Positions 21,782 through 32,003 of a stretch of 64,000 nt of DNA are shown here, piece by piece. The stretch covers positions 558,001-622,000 of the forward strand of contig CAMRHE010000332.1 of the NCBI GenBank assembly GCA_947044405.1, read 5' to 3'. The notes under the pieces were generated by a model. The model saw only the letters and a list, made by a program, of their open reading frames with translations, ran no database searches and was not told the origin of the DNA. The position numbers and the translations under genes are program-made. Numbering within the stretch: the stretch's first letter is position 1; each line of letters opens with the position of its first letter. The DNA is from Leptodactylus fallax (Eukaryota; Chordata; Amphibia; Anura; Leptodactylidae).

Positions 21782-21820
21782 AGTGTACAGGTGGAGGTAT
21801 GTGTGTGTATATAGTATATA
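21680..21820. repeat. AT microsatellite
   Basis: Two TA runs are separated by a repeated GTGTACAGGTGGAGGTATGT unit. A similar TA run stands at the equivalent place in gene C (28850-28890). Confidence 0.9.
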
Positions 21821-22228
21821 TATATCCACCAATTATTGTCTGTATGTAAACTGGTTGTTGTGATGTTAATATCCCGTCTTCTATCTGTATTGAAATGGCG
21901 GATCTATCACAGGGTTAATACATTAGGAAATCCACTAAGGATGGATAAACCGACCTTTATTATGATAAACTGGTGAGTTGTTCACCTGGAGGGGATTTTT
22001 CCTTGTATTATCCCTGTGAGGCCGCGCTTCACATACAACTACCCAACTTTCCTAGGATCTATATTTATGCAAAGGGAGAACATAACGTCTACACTTTATT
22101 ATCTCCTCACATGTTTCCTCCTCAAATCTTATTATAACTTATTATGTTCTTATTTACATTCAGTTTCTTACAACACAGGATCCTCTCTGTGGACAAAAAA
22201 GATCATTTTCCTGACTGACCCGACAAGG

Positions 22229-22306
22229 ATGGATAGAGACAGAGTCAAGATGGCAGAAAGTCTAATAAATCTCACCCTAGAGATACTGTACCAGCTTACT
22301 GGAGAG
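22229..22306 (+). CDS. KRAB-ZNF gene B, coding exon 1
   Basis: An acceptor (TTCTTACAACACAG) opens the exon at 22179, with a short 5' UTR before ATG 22229. It codes 26 residues beginning M-D-R-D-R-V-K-M-A-E-S and ending L-Y-Q-L-T-G-E, then the donor GTGAGA at 22307 in phase 0. The same exon is present in genes C, D and E and is a known N-terminal module of anuran KRAB-ZNF proteins; its molecular role is not established. The full gene B protein, joined over 22229-22306, 23211-23393, 23473-23596 and 25462-26858, would have 593 residues with no internal stop. Confidence 0.85.
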
Positions 22307-23155
22307 GTGAGAGATTCTGATGATGTCACATTACATCATTCTTATCTATAGTAATAACAGATGATATGACTGGAGAGGTGAGAGATTCTGATGATGTCAC
22401 ATTACATCATTCTTATCTATAGTAATAACAGATGATATGACTGGAGAGGTGAGAAATTCTGATGATGTCACATTACATCATTCTTATCTATAGTAATAAC
22501 AGATGATATGACTGGAGAGATGAGGGATTCTGATGATGTCACATTACATCATTCTTATCTATAGTAATAACAGATGATATGACTGGAGAGGTGAGAGATT
22601 CTGATGATGTCACATTACATCATTCTTATCTATAGTAATAACAGATGATATGACTGGAGAGGTGAGAGATTCTGATGATGTCACATGACATCATTCTTAT
22701 CTATAGTAATAACAGATGATATGACTGGAGAGGTGAGAGATTCTGATGATGTCACATTACATCATTCTTATCTATAGTAATAACAGATGATATGACTGGA
22801 GAGGTGAGGGATTCTGATGTCACATTACATCATTCTTATCTATAGTAATAACAGATGATATGACTGGAGAGGTGAGAGATTCTGATGATGTCACATTACA
22901 TCATTCTTATCTATAGTAATAACAGATGATATGACTGGAGAGGTGAGAGATTCTGATGATGTCACATTACATCATTCTTATCTATAGTAATAACAGATGA
23001 TATGACTGGAGAGGTGAGAGATTCTGATGATGTCACATTACATCATTCTTATCTATAGTAACAGATGATATGACTGGAGAGGTGAGAGATTCTGATGATG
23101 TCACATTACATCATTCTTATCTATAGTAATAACAGATGATATGACTGGAGAGGTG
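22298..23155 (+). repeat. 71-bp tandem array duplicating the exon 1 splice donor (gene B)
   Basis: The unit begins ACTGGAGAG/GTGAGAG, the last 9 bases of exon 1 plus the donor, then runs through TGATGATGTCACATTACATC and ATTCTTATCTATAGTAATAA. After the genuine junction there are about 12 further copies; the copy near 22513 reads GAGATGAG and has lost its GT. The last unit leads into the exon 2 branch/acceptor region. The same array follows exon 1 in genes C, D and E. Confidence 0.93.
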
Positions 23156-23210
23156 AGGGACTCTGGACATGTATGTAGTGATATTTATTAATGTGTCTCT
23201 CCATAAACAG

Positions 23211-23393
23211 GATTACACAGTAGTGAAGAAGACCTCTAGTGGGCGCTGTCAGGCTCCTGTGTCTGAAGGATGGGGGAGAACCCTGAGCCCAATCCCGGGG
23301 CCTCCACCTCACTCCCTGATACATGAGGAGGAGATCAATGGACAGAAGATCCTAGAACTCACCAACAAGATGATTGAGCTGCTGACTGGAGAG
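23211..23393 (+). CDS. KRAB-ZNF gene B, coding exon 2
   Basis: The exon follows the acceptor CCATAAACAG and codes 61 residues from D-Y-T-V-V-K-K to M-I-E-L-L-T-G-E, with the donor GTGACA in phase 0. It resembles exon 1 in ending with a leucine-rich helix and L-T-G-E. It is one codon longer than in C, D and E (an extra E in H-E-E-E-I). The intron to exon 3 is only 79 bp. Confidence 0.87.
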
Positions 23394-23472
23394 GTGACAC
23401 TGCTGGGAATGCTGGGACATTATACAGGAGCTATGAAGGGATCTGGTGATGACTGTATCATTGTGTTGTCAG

Positions 23473-23596
23473 GTTCCTATAAGGTGTCAGGATGTCACTG
23501 TCTATTTCTCCATGGAGGAGTGGGAGTATTTAGAAGGACACAAAGATGTGTACAAGGAGGTGATGATGGAGGATCAGCAGCCCCTCACATCAGCAG
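23473..23596 (+). CDS. KRAB-ZNF gene B, coding exon 3 (KRAB-A-like box)
   Basis: After the acceptor TTGTGTTGTCAG the exon codes [20 protein letters not shown] and [14 protein letters not shown], ending in P-L-T-S-A. This is a KRAB A box with the D-V, E-E-W and Y-K-x-V-M-x-E signature. In mammals KRAB recruits the TRIM28 co-repressor; whether amphibian boxes do so is not known to me. The donor GTAATA is in phase 1 and matches the finger exon at 25462. Confidence 0.88.
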
Positions 23597-23639
23597 GTAA
23601 TAGACATGACTAAATACACTAACTATACTAACTGTGAGC

Positions 23640-24093
23640 CCCCCCCCCAAGTGAAAAACGGCAACTTATAGTGTACGTTCCCGTACATGGAAATACAAAA
23701 ATGTTATGGGTATCAGAATATGGCAACTCCAAGAATCTGGATTTCTTTTAAGGGGCTAAAACTAAAAAAAAAAAAACTATAAATTTGGTATCCCCGGAAT
23801 CGTACTGACCCATAGATTACAGATTAAAACATGTAATTTTGCCATAAAAACAAAACCCATAAGAAAATCACACAAAATGCAGTTTTTCTCCCATTGCATC
23901 CCATTCTGAATTTTTTTCCAGCTTACCAGTTCATTGTACAGTATATTAAATGATACCGTTACAAAGTACAATTTGTCTTGCAAACATTAAGCCCCCATAT
24001 GGCTCTGTGAACAGAAAAGTAACAAATGGGGTTTGGAAGACAGAGAATCAAAAACGAAAATCGAAAAAATGCCTGTGGCAGTAAGGGGTTAAC
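23640..24093 (+). mobile_element. TTAA-family dispersed repeat, internally deleted copy
   Basis: It carries GGGTATCAGAATATGGCAAC, ATAAATTTGGTATCCCCGG and ACCCATAGATTACAG, then the usual GTAAGGGGTTAA right end at about 24093. It lies in intron 3 of gene B. Confidence 0.65.
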
Positions 24094-24279
24094 AGCAGAA
24101 GGAATCAGAATTGGAATCAGCTCCCCTATTACTATTTTACAAATTGAAGTAAATTTAAAAAAAAAGCTCATTGGGATCATCGCTTCTAAAACTGTCCAAA
24201 ATAAAAATATAACAGTGTTTATTCCATACAGAGAACAGTTTAATCAAAATGTCTGACGGGCTGTTTTTGTTCGCTTCAC

Positions 24280-24780
24280 CTTCCAAAAAATTTAATAAAA
24301 AGGGCTCAAAGAATGGGGCCTCTTGTGGCACAGCTGCGGCAGGTACATGTACAAATATATGCCTGGTCAGTACATACAACTGGCACATCATTTATTCTGT
24401 CCAAGGAATGTACAAATAAACTATATAGGAAGGGATTCTTTACATTTAGAGTAGTAAAAGTATGGAATGCCCAACCCCAAGTGGTAATATTGGCAGACAC
24501 TATGTGGTATATCAAGCTTTGAAAAAGAGCTGGATGTTTATGTAATAAAATAATATTAAGGGTTATAATTCATCTAGCTATAAATTATAGGAAATAGATT
24601 GTTAGAGATAGAAGGTCGACCACAAATTTATTGCCAGATTTGGAGTTGGGAAGGAACTTTTCATTTGGCATCCAACTCCAAGTTTTTGCCTTTCTCTGGA
24701 TCAACGCAGTAAGGTTATAGGTTAAACTTGATGGTCTTTATTCAAGTTTATAAACTGTCTAAGAAGGAAAAGGCAACCTA
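24280..24780 (+). repeat. Dispersed amphibian repeat in gene B intron 3
   Basis: The segment from about 24500 (GAGCTGGATGTTTATG) through GTTGGGAAGGAACTTTTC, TGCCTTTCTCTGGATCAAC and TAGGTTAAACTTGATGG is a text I recognise from many frog and fish intergenic repeats. Its class is uncertain. From 24781 to 25461 the intron holds nothing I can name, but 25050-25440 is shared with gene D's intron at 35600-35960. Confidence 0.6.
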
Positions 24781-25461
24781 ACGAGAAAACTATTGAAAGG
24801 ATCATAATCCCTCGTTTGAGTAGAAGTATATAATCCCTCCAAGATATTCATAAATTCCTGCTGGATAACAAATGGATGATCACTAATAATATCCACAGAT
24901 GTGCGGCAATATGGGGGTGGGGGTTGTGACCCTTAATTATATTAGAAAGATAAGAACCTGGATAACTGTACTCTAAGAAGTCTCACACATTCCTTAGGAA
25001 GTCCAATTCGTGATACTTCATTCCAACTTTCAGTAATGGAATTCCGGTTTAACTAATTTCCAATTGTGATGCAGGCAAATGGCAGATCAAAGATAGAAAG
25101 CAAACCAAACTACCTATAATCCAACATTGTTATCGTCAGTAGAGATGGACTTGTCGGATCTGGACCCAGATTACACCCCAAAACTGGTCTCGGAAAAGAG
25201 ATGCACATGCAAAAACTAAAGACCAAACAAGCCAACCCCACGTAGACAGAATGGAACATGCAATCTGGGTCAAAACCAGGAGAGCTGAAAAGTAGAACAG
25301 CAGAAGAATAACAGGGTCGAGGCCAGGGTTGAGTTAGGAGTTCATGGATAAAGCCAAGTCAGCAAGAAATCAGATAACCAGGGAAGCAAGCAAAACTCAG
25401 TAACCAGAGATACAAAAGAAATACAGATATCTGAGAAAATAATGTGTTTTCTTCTTGGCAG

Positions 25462-26858
25462 ATGACTGTATCAGGAGCTCAGAGGGACATCTCATATCAT
25501 CAGACTATAAAGCAGATGATGGTGGTATCACACAAGATACATATGAAGAACATGTCATTATCCCAGATATACCCTCAGCCCTTCACAGCAAAGATCTGTC
25601 ATCTGATCCTTCTATACAGGTCCAATCTTCTGATCCATCATCTGATCCTTCTATACAGGTCCTATCTTCTGATCCATCATCTGATCCTTCTATACAGGTC
25701 CTATCTTCTGATCCATCATCTGATCCTTCTATACAGGTCCTATCTTCTGATCCATCATCTGATCCTTCTATACAGGTCCTATCTTCTGATCCATCACAAA
25801 TTGTGAAGAAAAATAAAAGAATTCACACAGGGGAGAAGCCATGTCCATGTTCAGAATGTGGGAAATGTTTTAACCAGAAATCAGATCTTCTTAGACATAC
25901 AGAAATTCACACAGGGACGAAGCCATATTCATGTTCAGAATGTGGGAAATGTTGTAATGGTAAATCAAGTCTTATTACTCATATAAGAATTCACACAGGG
26001 GAGGCATATTCTTGTTCAGAATGTGGGAATTTTTTTAACCAGAAATCACAGCTTGTTAGACATACAAGAATTCACACAGGGGAGACATACTCATGTTCAG
26101 AATGTGGGAAATGTTTTAGTGTTAAATCAAGTCTTAATACACATCAGAGACTTCACACAGGAGAGAAGCCATATTCATGTTCAGAATGTGGGAAATGTTT
26201 TAGTGGTAAATCAAATCTTGTTAAACATCAGAGACTTCATACAGAGGTAAAGCCATATTCTTGTTCAGAATGTGGGAAATGTTTTAATCATAAATTAAGT
26301 CTTGTTAATCATCAGAGACTTCACACAGGGGAGACATATTCATGTTCACAATGTGGAAATTGTTTTAGTGGTAAATCAAGTCTGGTTAGACATCAGAGAA
26401 TTCATACAGGGGAAAAGCCATACTCATGTTCAGAATGTGGGAAATGTTTTAGTAGTAAATCAGATCTTGTTCATCATCGGAGACTTCACACAGGGGTGAA
26501 GCCATATATATGTTCAGAATGTGGGAAATGTTTTAATTATAAATCAAGTCTTGTTCATCATCAGAGACTTCACACAGGGGAGAAGCCATATTCATGTTCA
26601 GAATGTGGGAAATGTTTTAACCATAAATCACATCTTGTTACACATACAAAAATTCACACAGGGGAGACATATTCATGTTCAGAATGTGGGAAATGTTTTA
26701 GTGGTAAATCAAGTCTGGTTAGACATCAGAGACTTCACACAGGGGAGAAGCCATATATATGTTCAGAATGTGGGAAATGTTTTACACAAAAAGAACATCT
26801 TATTAGCCATCAGAAAACTCACATGGGGAAAAGCCATATGTATGTTCAGAATATGTGA
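25462..26858 (+). CDS. KRAB-ZNF gene B, terminal exon: 13-residue repeats and 12 C2H2 fingers
   Basis: The acceptor TTCTTCTTGGCAG is followed in phase by [11 protein letters not shown] linker holds five copies of a 13-residue repeat ([13 protein letters not shown]; 39-bp unit, about 25597-25794). Twelve C2H2 fingers follow, almost all with the C-S-E-C-G-K-C-F core, so specificity rests on few helix positions; examples after F are S-V-K-S-S-L, N-Q-K-S-D-L and S-G-K-S-S-L. After finger 12 a one-base loss in the linker shifts the frame into an early TGA at 26856. Finger-like sequence continues out of frame to about 26980, so ancestral fingers were trimmed. The protein is a likely nuclear DNA-binding repressor; its targets are unknown. 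Confidence 0.92.
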
Positions 26859-27490
26859 AATCTTGTCTTGTTAAACTTCAAAGAATTCACATGGAGTAGC
26901 CAAATTTATGTTCAGAATGTGAGAAATGATTTAACATGACATAAAGCCTTGTTACATATCAGAGAATTCACACATGGAGAAATAATTTTTATGCCCATAA
27001 TTTGGAAATGATTTATGATAAAGAAAAATAATCATTACTAATCAATGGCTAATATATTGGTATATATGTATACTGCTAATTCCTATATTACTGACTCTTA
27101 CAATTGAGGCCTTGTTACTATGTTCCTTTCAAGAATGTTCACCTATGATCTAATAACTTAGAACCTACCAAACCCAGAAACCTTGGATGAAGTCTTGTAT
27201 TTGGATCATTTGGTCAAAATATTAAGATAGCATTGCCTTCACGAGAGAACAAGCCTCATATTTAGTCCATATTGATGTTTTTGTTACAGTTAAAGTGTAA
27301 ATAAACTTTTGAACAACTTTTGAGTTTCTGGCAGTATTTGTGTTAGAATTTTGTAATATATTTTATTAAGAAACTTTGTCTTTCTTAATTTTTTCACATC
27401 ATATTATCATCATATTAGGATTGCAATACACACTCATTGTTGTTCTCTGTTAAAAGCCATTATCAGAGGATTAAATTAAAAGTATTTGTG
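26859..27490 (+). other. Gene B 3' flank with polyadenylation signal
   Basis: Decayed finger sequence runs to about 26980. A segment paralogous to 37680-38090 (gene D) follows, with AATAAA at 27300-27305 here but a mutated AATACA-like site in D. Around 27340 (TTTGTGTTAGAATTTTGTAA) is the empty form of the site occupied by the L1 in gene D's flank. Confidence 0.7.
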
Positions 27491-27499
27491 AGTATATAA

Positions 27500-28325
27500 A
27501 TATACTAGCAGAAGAACGCGCTTGGCAAAGGTATATTTAATTTTTTGTTTGTGTAATGGCCCCATAAGAATAGGTTGGTTGCTATGAAAACATGGTGTAA
27601 GGCTTTGTGTATGTGAAGACTGAAGAGTTTCAGCAGTTCGCTGTTGTCTGTGACATACCTTGTCAGATTGGGTCTGCTGAGAGTTTTCATTAGCTCAAGC
27701 AGCAGCCATGTGTTTTGCTGCAGGAGTCTTGTGTCCAACTGCAGTTTTCCTTTTAGGAGGCATGAGTAGTTTAAAAACTTTTCAAATTACAAGAATGCTG
27801 ACATCCAGTAGGGCAGTCCAGTATAGGTACAGTCTATTTATGGCTGTATTGTTATGGAAACCTGGTAAATTAAATGTGAACTTATATTGGCTGATACACG
27901 TCATATGACTGAATATTTAAGGACATACGGACTAATATTTAAGGACCTGCGAACTGCTACTGACTAATAGAGGTTATAAATAGGTTGGTTGCTATGGAAA
28001 CCTGGTGTTTCTGAGTGTATGTGACCTTGTGTAACAGTGTCATCTACAGTGTCCTGCCCCTTTAAAGCTGACCTACAGCATTGAAGAAAAATGGCTGGGT
28101 TGTTATGGAAACCTGGAGTAAAGCTGTATTGGCTGATGCATGTAATTTTTTGGGAATACTGTATCTCAGAAACGGTACGTTCTAGAGAGCTGAGACCCAG
28201 TCTAAAACCTTCCCGGACACCTGATGTACCTGTGTGTGAAATTTGGTGTAGATCGGTCCAGTCGTTTGGTCGCGCATAAAGAACAGACAGAGAGACAAAT
28301 GGAATTTTTATATATATAAGAGATA
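27500..28325 (+). repeat. Unclassified dispersed repeat with internal duplication
   Basis: It runs from an AT stretch plus CTAGCAGAAGAACGCGCTTGG to GCATAAAGAACAGACAGAG and TTTTTATATATATAAG. The motif GGTTGGTTGCTATGGAAACC-like occurs near 27570 and 27985, and related text recurs near 27845 and 28100, so it has repeated internal blocks. A minus-strand fragment lies at 18191-18300. No ORF of note; the class is unknown to me. Confidence 0.5.
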
Positions 28326-28559
28326 TATACTGTATTTAATCTACTTCAGGTCATCATCCCATAATATTACCACAAACACGGCCTGTATTAATCTAGTGGA
28401 AAATTGGCCTTCGTCTCATCCAGTCTCCAGGATTTGCCAGTTTTATTTTTTATATCTTTACCTGACAGAAACAGGTCGTGCACTTTACTACATAATCCTA
28501 CATGGGATGTACAGTACAGCGGCTATCTTTTACTTTTTTCATTAAGTAGAACTTATTTG

Positions 28560-28803
28560 CATATTACTTTCCCATACATACACATCATACACACACGGCT
28601 CTGCTACACCCACCCTGTAACTACATCCTGATCCTGACACGTACACTTCAGCTCATCCAGCACCGACCACAACCAGCATAGCAGAGTCCTGTATACACTG
28701 AGCATGTAACCTGGTAACACCTCATCATGTGATCACGTGACTCCTCCCACACATAGGACTGATCACATGACTGTGACATCATCACAGGTCCTCTAGCCCC
28801 AGA
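28560..28803 (+). promoter_or_regulatory. Gene C promoter / 5' non-coding exon region
   Basis: The segment is paralogous to 21413-21640 and 49100-49333. It holds one copy of the monomer that forms the 47.3-49.1 kb minisatellite (about 28575-28613), the TGACATCATCACAGGTCC block, and a CACGTG E-box (28734-28739) absent in B and E. A consensus donor GTAAGT at 28804 ends the presumed 5' exon. Confidence 0.6.
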
Positions 28804-28847
28804 GTAAGTAGATATGTAGTGTGCTGCTCTGCATGTGGAGGTATGTG

Positions 28848-28849
<2 letters not shown>

Positions 28850-28890
<41 letters not shown>
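28850..28890. repeat. AT microsatellite
   Basis: A pure TA run of about 40 bases at the same position relative to the promoter block as the run in gene B. Confidence 0.9.
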
Positions 28891-28893
<3 letters not shown>

Positions 28894-29392
28894 TGTACCG
28901 CCGTGCAGGAATATATATGTATGTGAATATTCACCAATATTGTCTGTATGTTAACTGGTTGTTGTGATGTTGATTTCCCGTCTTCTCTGCTTATTATGTG
29001 GATGAAATGGCGGATCTATAAGGACAAGTTATTCATCTCATGTTCTCATTTATACACTCACAACAAATTAGTATTGAACTTCAAATCCCAGTAAAGTTTG
29101 GTAGTTGTACGTGGAGCACTGCCTGACAGGGTTAATACATTAGGAATAACCCGACGTTTATTATCATAAACTGATGAGATGTTCACCTGGAGGGGATTTC
29201 TCCTCGTATTATCCCTGTGTGGCCGCGCTCCACATACAACTACCCAACTTTCCTAGGATCTGAATGTATGTAAAGGGAGAACATAACATCTACACTTTAT
29301 TATCTCCTCACATGTTTCCTCCTCAAATCTTATTATAGTTATTTTCTTATTTACATTCAGTTTCTTACAATACAGGATCCTCTGTCTCAAAG

Positions 29393-29473
29393 ATGGCACA
29401 AAGACACAGAGACAAGATGTCAGAAAGTGTATTAAATCTCACCCTAGAGATACTGTACCAGCTTACTGGAGAG
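29393..29473 (+). CDS. KRAB-only gene C, coding exon 1
   Basis: The acceptor ACAATACAG ends at 29375 and ATG is at 29393. The exon codes 27 residues, M-A-Q-R-H-R-D-K-M-S-E-S to L-Y-Q-L-T-G-E. The first residues differ from the M-D-R-D start of B and D, and there is a CTCAAAG-containing 5' UTR instead of the usual GTGGACA text. The donor GTGAGA follows. Confidence 0.82.
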
Positions 29474-30115
29474 GTGAGAGATTCTGATGATGTCACATTA
29501 CATCATTCTTATCTATAGTAATAACAGATGATATGACTGGAGAGGTGAGAGATTCTGATGATGTCACATTACATCATTCTTATCTATAGTAATAACAGAT
29601 GATATGACTGGAGAGGTGAGAGATTCTGGTGATGTCACATTACATCATTCTTATCTATAGTAATAACAGATGATATGACTGGAGAGGTGAGAGATTCTGA
29701 TGATGTCACATTACATCATTCTTATCTATAGTAATAACAGATGATATGACTGGAGAGGTGAGAGATTCTGATGATGTCACATTACATCATTCTTATCTAT
29801 AGTAATAACAGATGATATGACTGGAGAGGTGAGAGATTCTGATGATGTCACATTACATCATTCTTATCTATAGTAATAACAGATGATATGACTGGAGAGG
29901 TGAGAGATTCTGGTGATGTCACATTACATCATTCTTATCTATAGTAATAACAGATGATATGACTGGAGAGGTGAGAGATTCTGATGATGTCACATTACAT
30001 CATTCTTATCTATAGTAATAACAGATGATATGACTGGAGAGGTGAGAGATTCTGATGATGTCACATTACATCATTCTTATCTATAGTAATAACAGATGAT
30101 ATGACTGGAGAGGTG
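29465..30115 (+). repeat. 71-bp donor-duplicating array (gene C)
   Basis: About nine further copies of the unit follow the true donor. All visible copies keep GGAGAG/GTGAG. Two units carry a GGTGATGTC variant, which suggests internal duplication of a multi-unit block. Confidence 0.93.
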
Positions 30116-30170
30116 AGGGACTCTGGACATGTATGTAGTGATATTTATTAATGTGTCTCTCCATAAACAG

Positions 30171-30350
30171 GATTACACAGTAGTGAAGAAGACCTCTAGT
30201 GGGCGCTGTCAGGCTCCTGTGTCTGAAGGATGGGGGAGAACCCTGAGCCCAATCCCGGGGCCTCCACCTCACTCCCTGATACAGGAGGAGATCAATGGAC
30301 AGAAGATCCTAGAACTCACCAACAAGATGATTGAGCTGCTGACTGGAGAG
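30171..30350 (+). CDS. KRAB-only gene C, coding exon 2
   Basis: This 60-residue exon from D-Y-T-V-V-K-K to L-L-T-G-E is almost identical to gene B exon 2, with L-I-Q-E-E-I in place of L-I-H-E-E-E-I. It has the same acceptor and donor. Confidence 0.85.
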
Positions 30351-30429
30351 GTGACACTGCTGGGAATGCTGGGACATTATACAGGAGCTATGAAGGGATC
30401 TGGTGATGACTGTATCATTGTGTTGTCAG

Positions 30430-30553
30430 GTTCCTATAAGGTGTCAGGATGTCACTGTCTATTTCTCCATGGAGGAGTGGGAGTATTTAGAAGGACACAA
30501 AGATGTATACAAGGAGGTGATGATGGAGGATCAGCAGCCCCTCACATCAGCAG
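30430..30553 (+). CDS. KRAB-only gene C, coding exon 3 (KRAB-A-like box)
   Basis: The exon codes [13 protein letters not shown] to P-L-T-S-A, with one change from gene B (D-V-Y reads D-V-Y here with an altered third base). The intron before it is again 79 bp. The donor GTAATA can join either to the exon at 30637 or, in the same phase, to gene D's finger exon at 35978. Confidence 0.86.
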
Positions 30554-30636
30554 GTAATAGACATGACTAAATACACACGGCCTCTCATTATCTGTATGGA
30601 AAGAATGAATTCAGTCCCTGTATGTGTTTCCTCCAG

Positions 30637-30720
30637 TTCCATCCAGTAAGAGAACATCAGCGGAGAGATGTCCCAGTCCTCTTCTAGCACAGGATTGTAA
30701 GGAAGAAAATTATATTTTCA
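30637..30720 (+). CDS. Gene C, optional exon 4 (linker)
   Basis: After the acceptor TGTTTCCTCCAG the frame reads V-P-S-S-K-R-T-S-A-E-R-C-P-S-P-L-L and A-Q-D-C-K-E-E-N-Y, which is the linker exon usual between KRAB and fingers in anuran genes. No donor is evident before the sequence changes, near 30720, into text leading to gene D exon 1. So the duplication breakpoint lies at or in this exon. Gene D's matching acceptor (35492) is followed by a stop-bearing relic. Confidence 0.6.
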
Positions 30721-30803
30721 GACATTCCGGCTCCTACAATACAGGATCCTCTCTGTGGACATCTTGGACATATAACACAATGTTTCTGATTGACCCATCA
30801 AGG

Positions 30804-30881
30804 ATGGATAGAGACAGTGACAAGATGGCAGAAAGTATATTAAGTCTCACCCTAGAGATACTGTACCAGCTTACTGGAGAG
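30804..30881 (+). CDS. KRAB-ZNF gene D, coding exon 1
   Basis: The acceptor CTACAATACAG ends at 30744; ATG 30804 begins 26 residues M-D-R-D-S-D-K-M-A-E-S-I-L-S to L-Y-Q-L-T-G-E, with the donor GTGAGA at 30882. It stands only about 250 bp after gene C exon 3, with no copy of the promoter segment between, so D probably uses C's promoter. Coding exons 30804-30881, 35027-35206, 35286-35409 and 35978-37665 give a 689-residue protein without internal stops. Confidence 0.83.
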
Positions 30882-31033
30882 GTGAGAGATTCTGATGATG
30901 TCACATTACATCATTCTTATCTATAGTAATGACAGATGGATTTGAGTAGAGATGGGCAAACATCTCTAGATTAGTTTCTTTTTTTTGTTTCGGGTTGAAC
31001 AAGTTGGGTACAAACCACTCCTTAAATTGGCTT

Positions 31034-31670
31034 AAAACATAGTGTAGAATACTGTCAGGGCTCCTAGGAACCGATCTATAAAACATAGTGTAGAATACTC
31101 TTAGGACTCCTAGGAACCTATCTATAAAACATAGTGTAGAACACTCTTAGGGCTCCTAGGAACCTATCTATAAAACATAGTGTAGAATACTCTTAGGGCT
31201 CCTAGGAACCTATCTATAAAACATAGTGTAGAACACTCTTAGGGCTCCTAGGAACCTATCTATAAAACATAGTGTAGAATACTCTTAGGGCTCCTAGGAA
31301 CCTATCTATAAAACATAGTGTAGAATACTCTTAGGGCTCCTAGGAACCTATCTATAAAACATAGTGTATAATACTCTTAGGGCTCCTAGGAACCTACCTA
31401 TAAAACATAGTGTAGAACACTCTTAGGACTCCTAGGAACCTATCTATAAAACATAGTGTAGAATACTCTTAGGGTTCCTAGGAACCTATCTATAAAACAT
31501 AGTGTAGAATACTGTCAGGGCTCCTAGGAACCTATCTATAAAACATAGTGTAGAATACTATTAGAGCTCCTAGGAACCTATCTATAAAACATAGTGTAGA
31601 ATACTATTAGTGCTCCTAGGAACCTATCTATAAAACATAGTGTAGAATACTCTTAGGGCTTCTAGGAAAC
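31034..31670 (+). repeat. 46-bp satellite inside the hAT element, about 14 units
   Basis: The unit reads AAAACATAGTGTAGAATACT then CTTAGGGCTCCTAGGAACCT then ATCTAT. Units differ by a few substitutions. Subterminal tandem repeats are common in DNA transposons, but this array is long. Confidence 0.93.
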
Positions 31671-32003
31671 TATCAGTCCAATTTCTAGCTTTCTAAGGCA
31701 AACACAGCTGAAATTTTGTCAAGGTGACAGTAACATGTATGTCTATGGAAAAATGGATAGTAAGCAGAGGATACAAACTCAGAGTTTAACCATACACTGC
31801 GCTGACACTCACTTTTATGCATTTTAACATTTAAAACGATCCAAAAATGACCTTTTCATTGTGGAAAGTTGCTTGCCCGTGGTTTTACACACATGTGGTG
31901 GTTATATTGCAAAAAGCAATGTCAGTTTGTTTTTCTTTAGAAAAATTAGCCCGTTATGATAACTTGTAAGTTCTAGGCTTGTTGTTATGTGGGATACAAA
32001 TTT

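Noticed and set aside
23169..23600. A 143-codon frame spanning exons 2 and 3 (also at 30129, 34955 and 50330)
   Set aside because: It reads through the 79-bp intron 2 and leaves the KRAB-A exon out of frame; the spliced model fits the KRAB signature.
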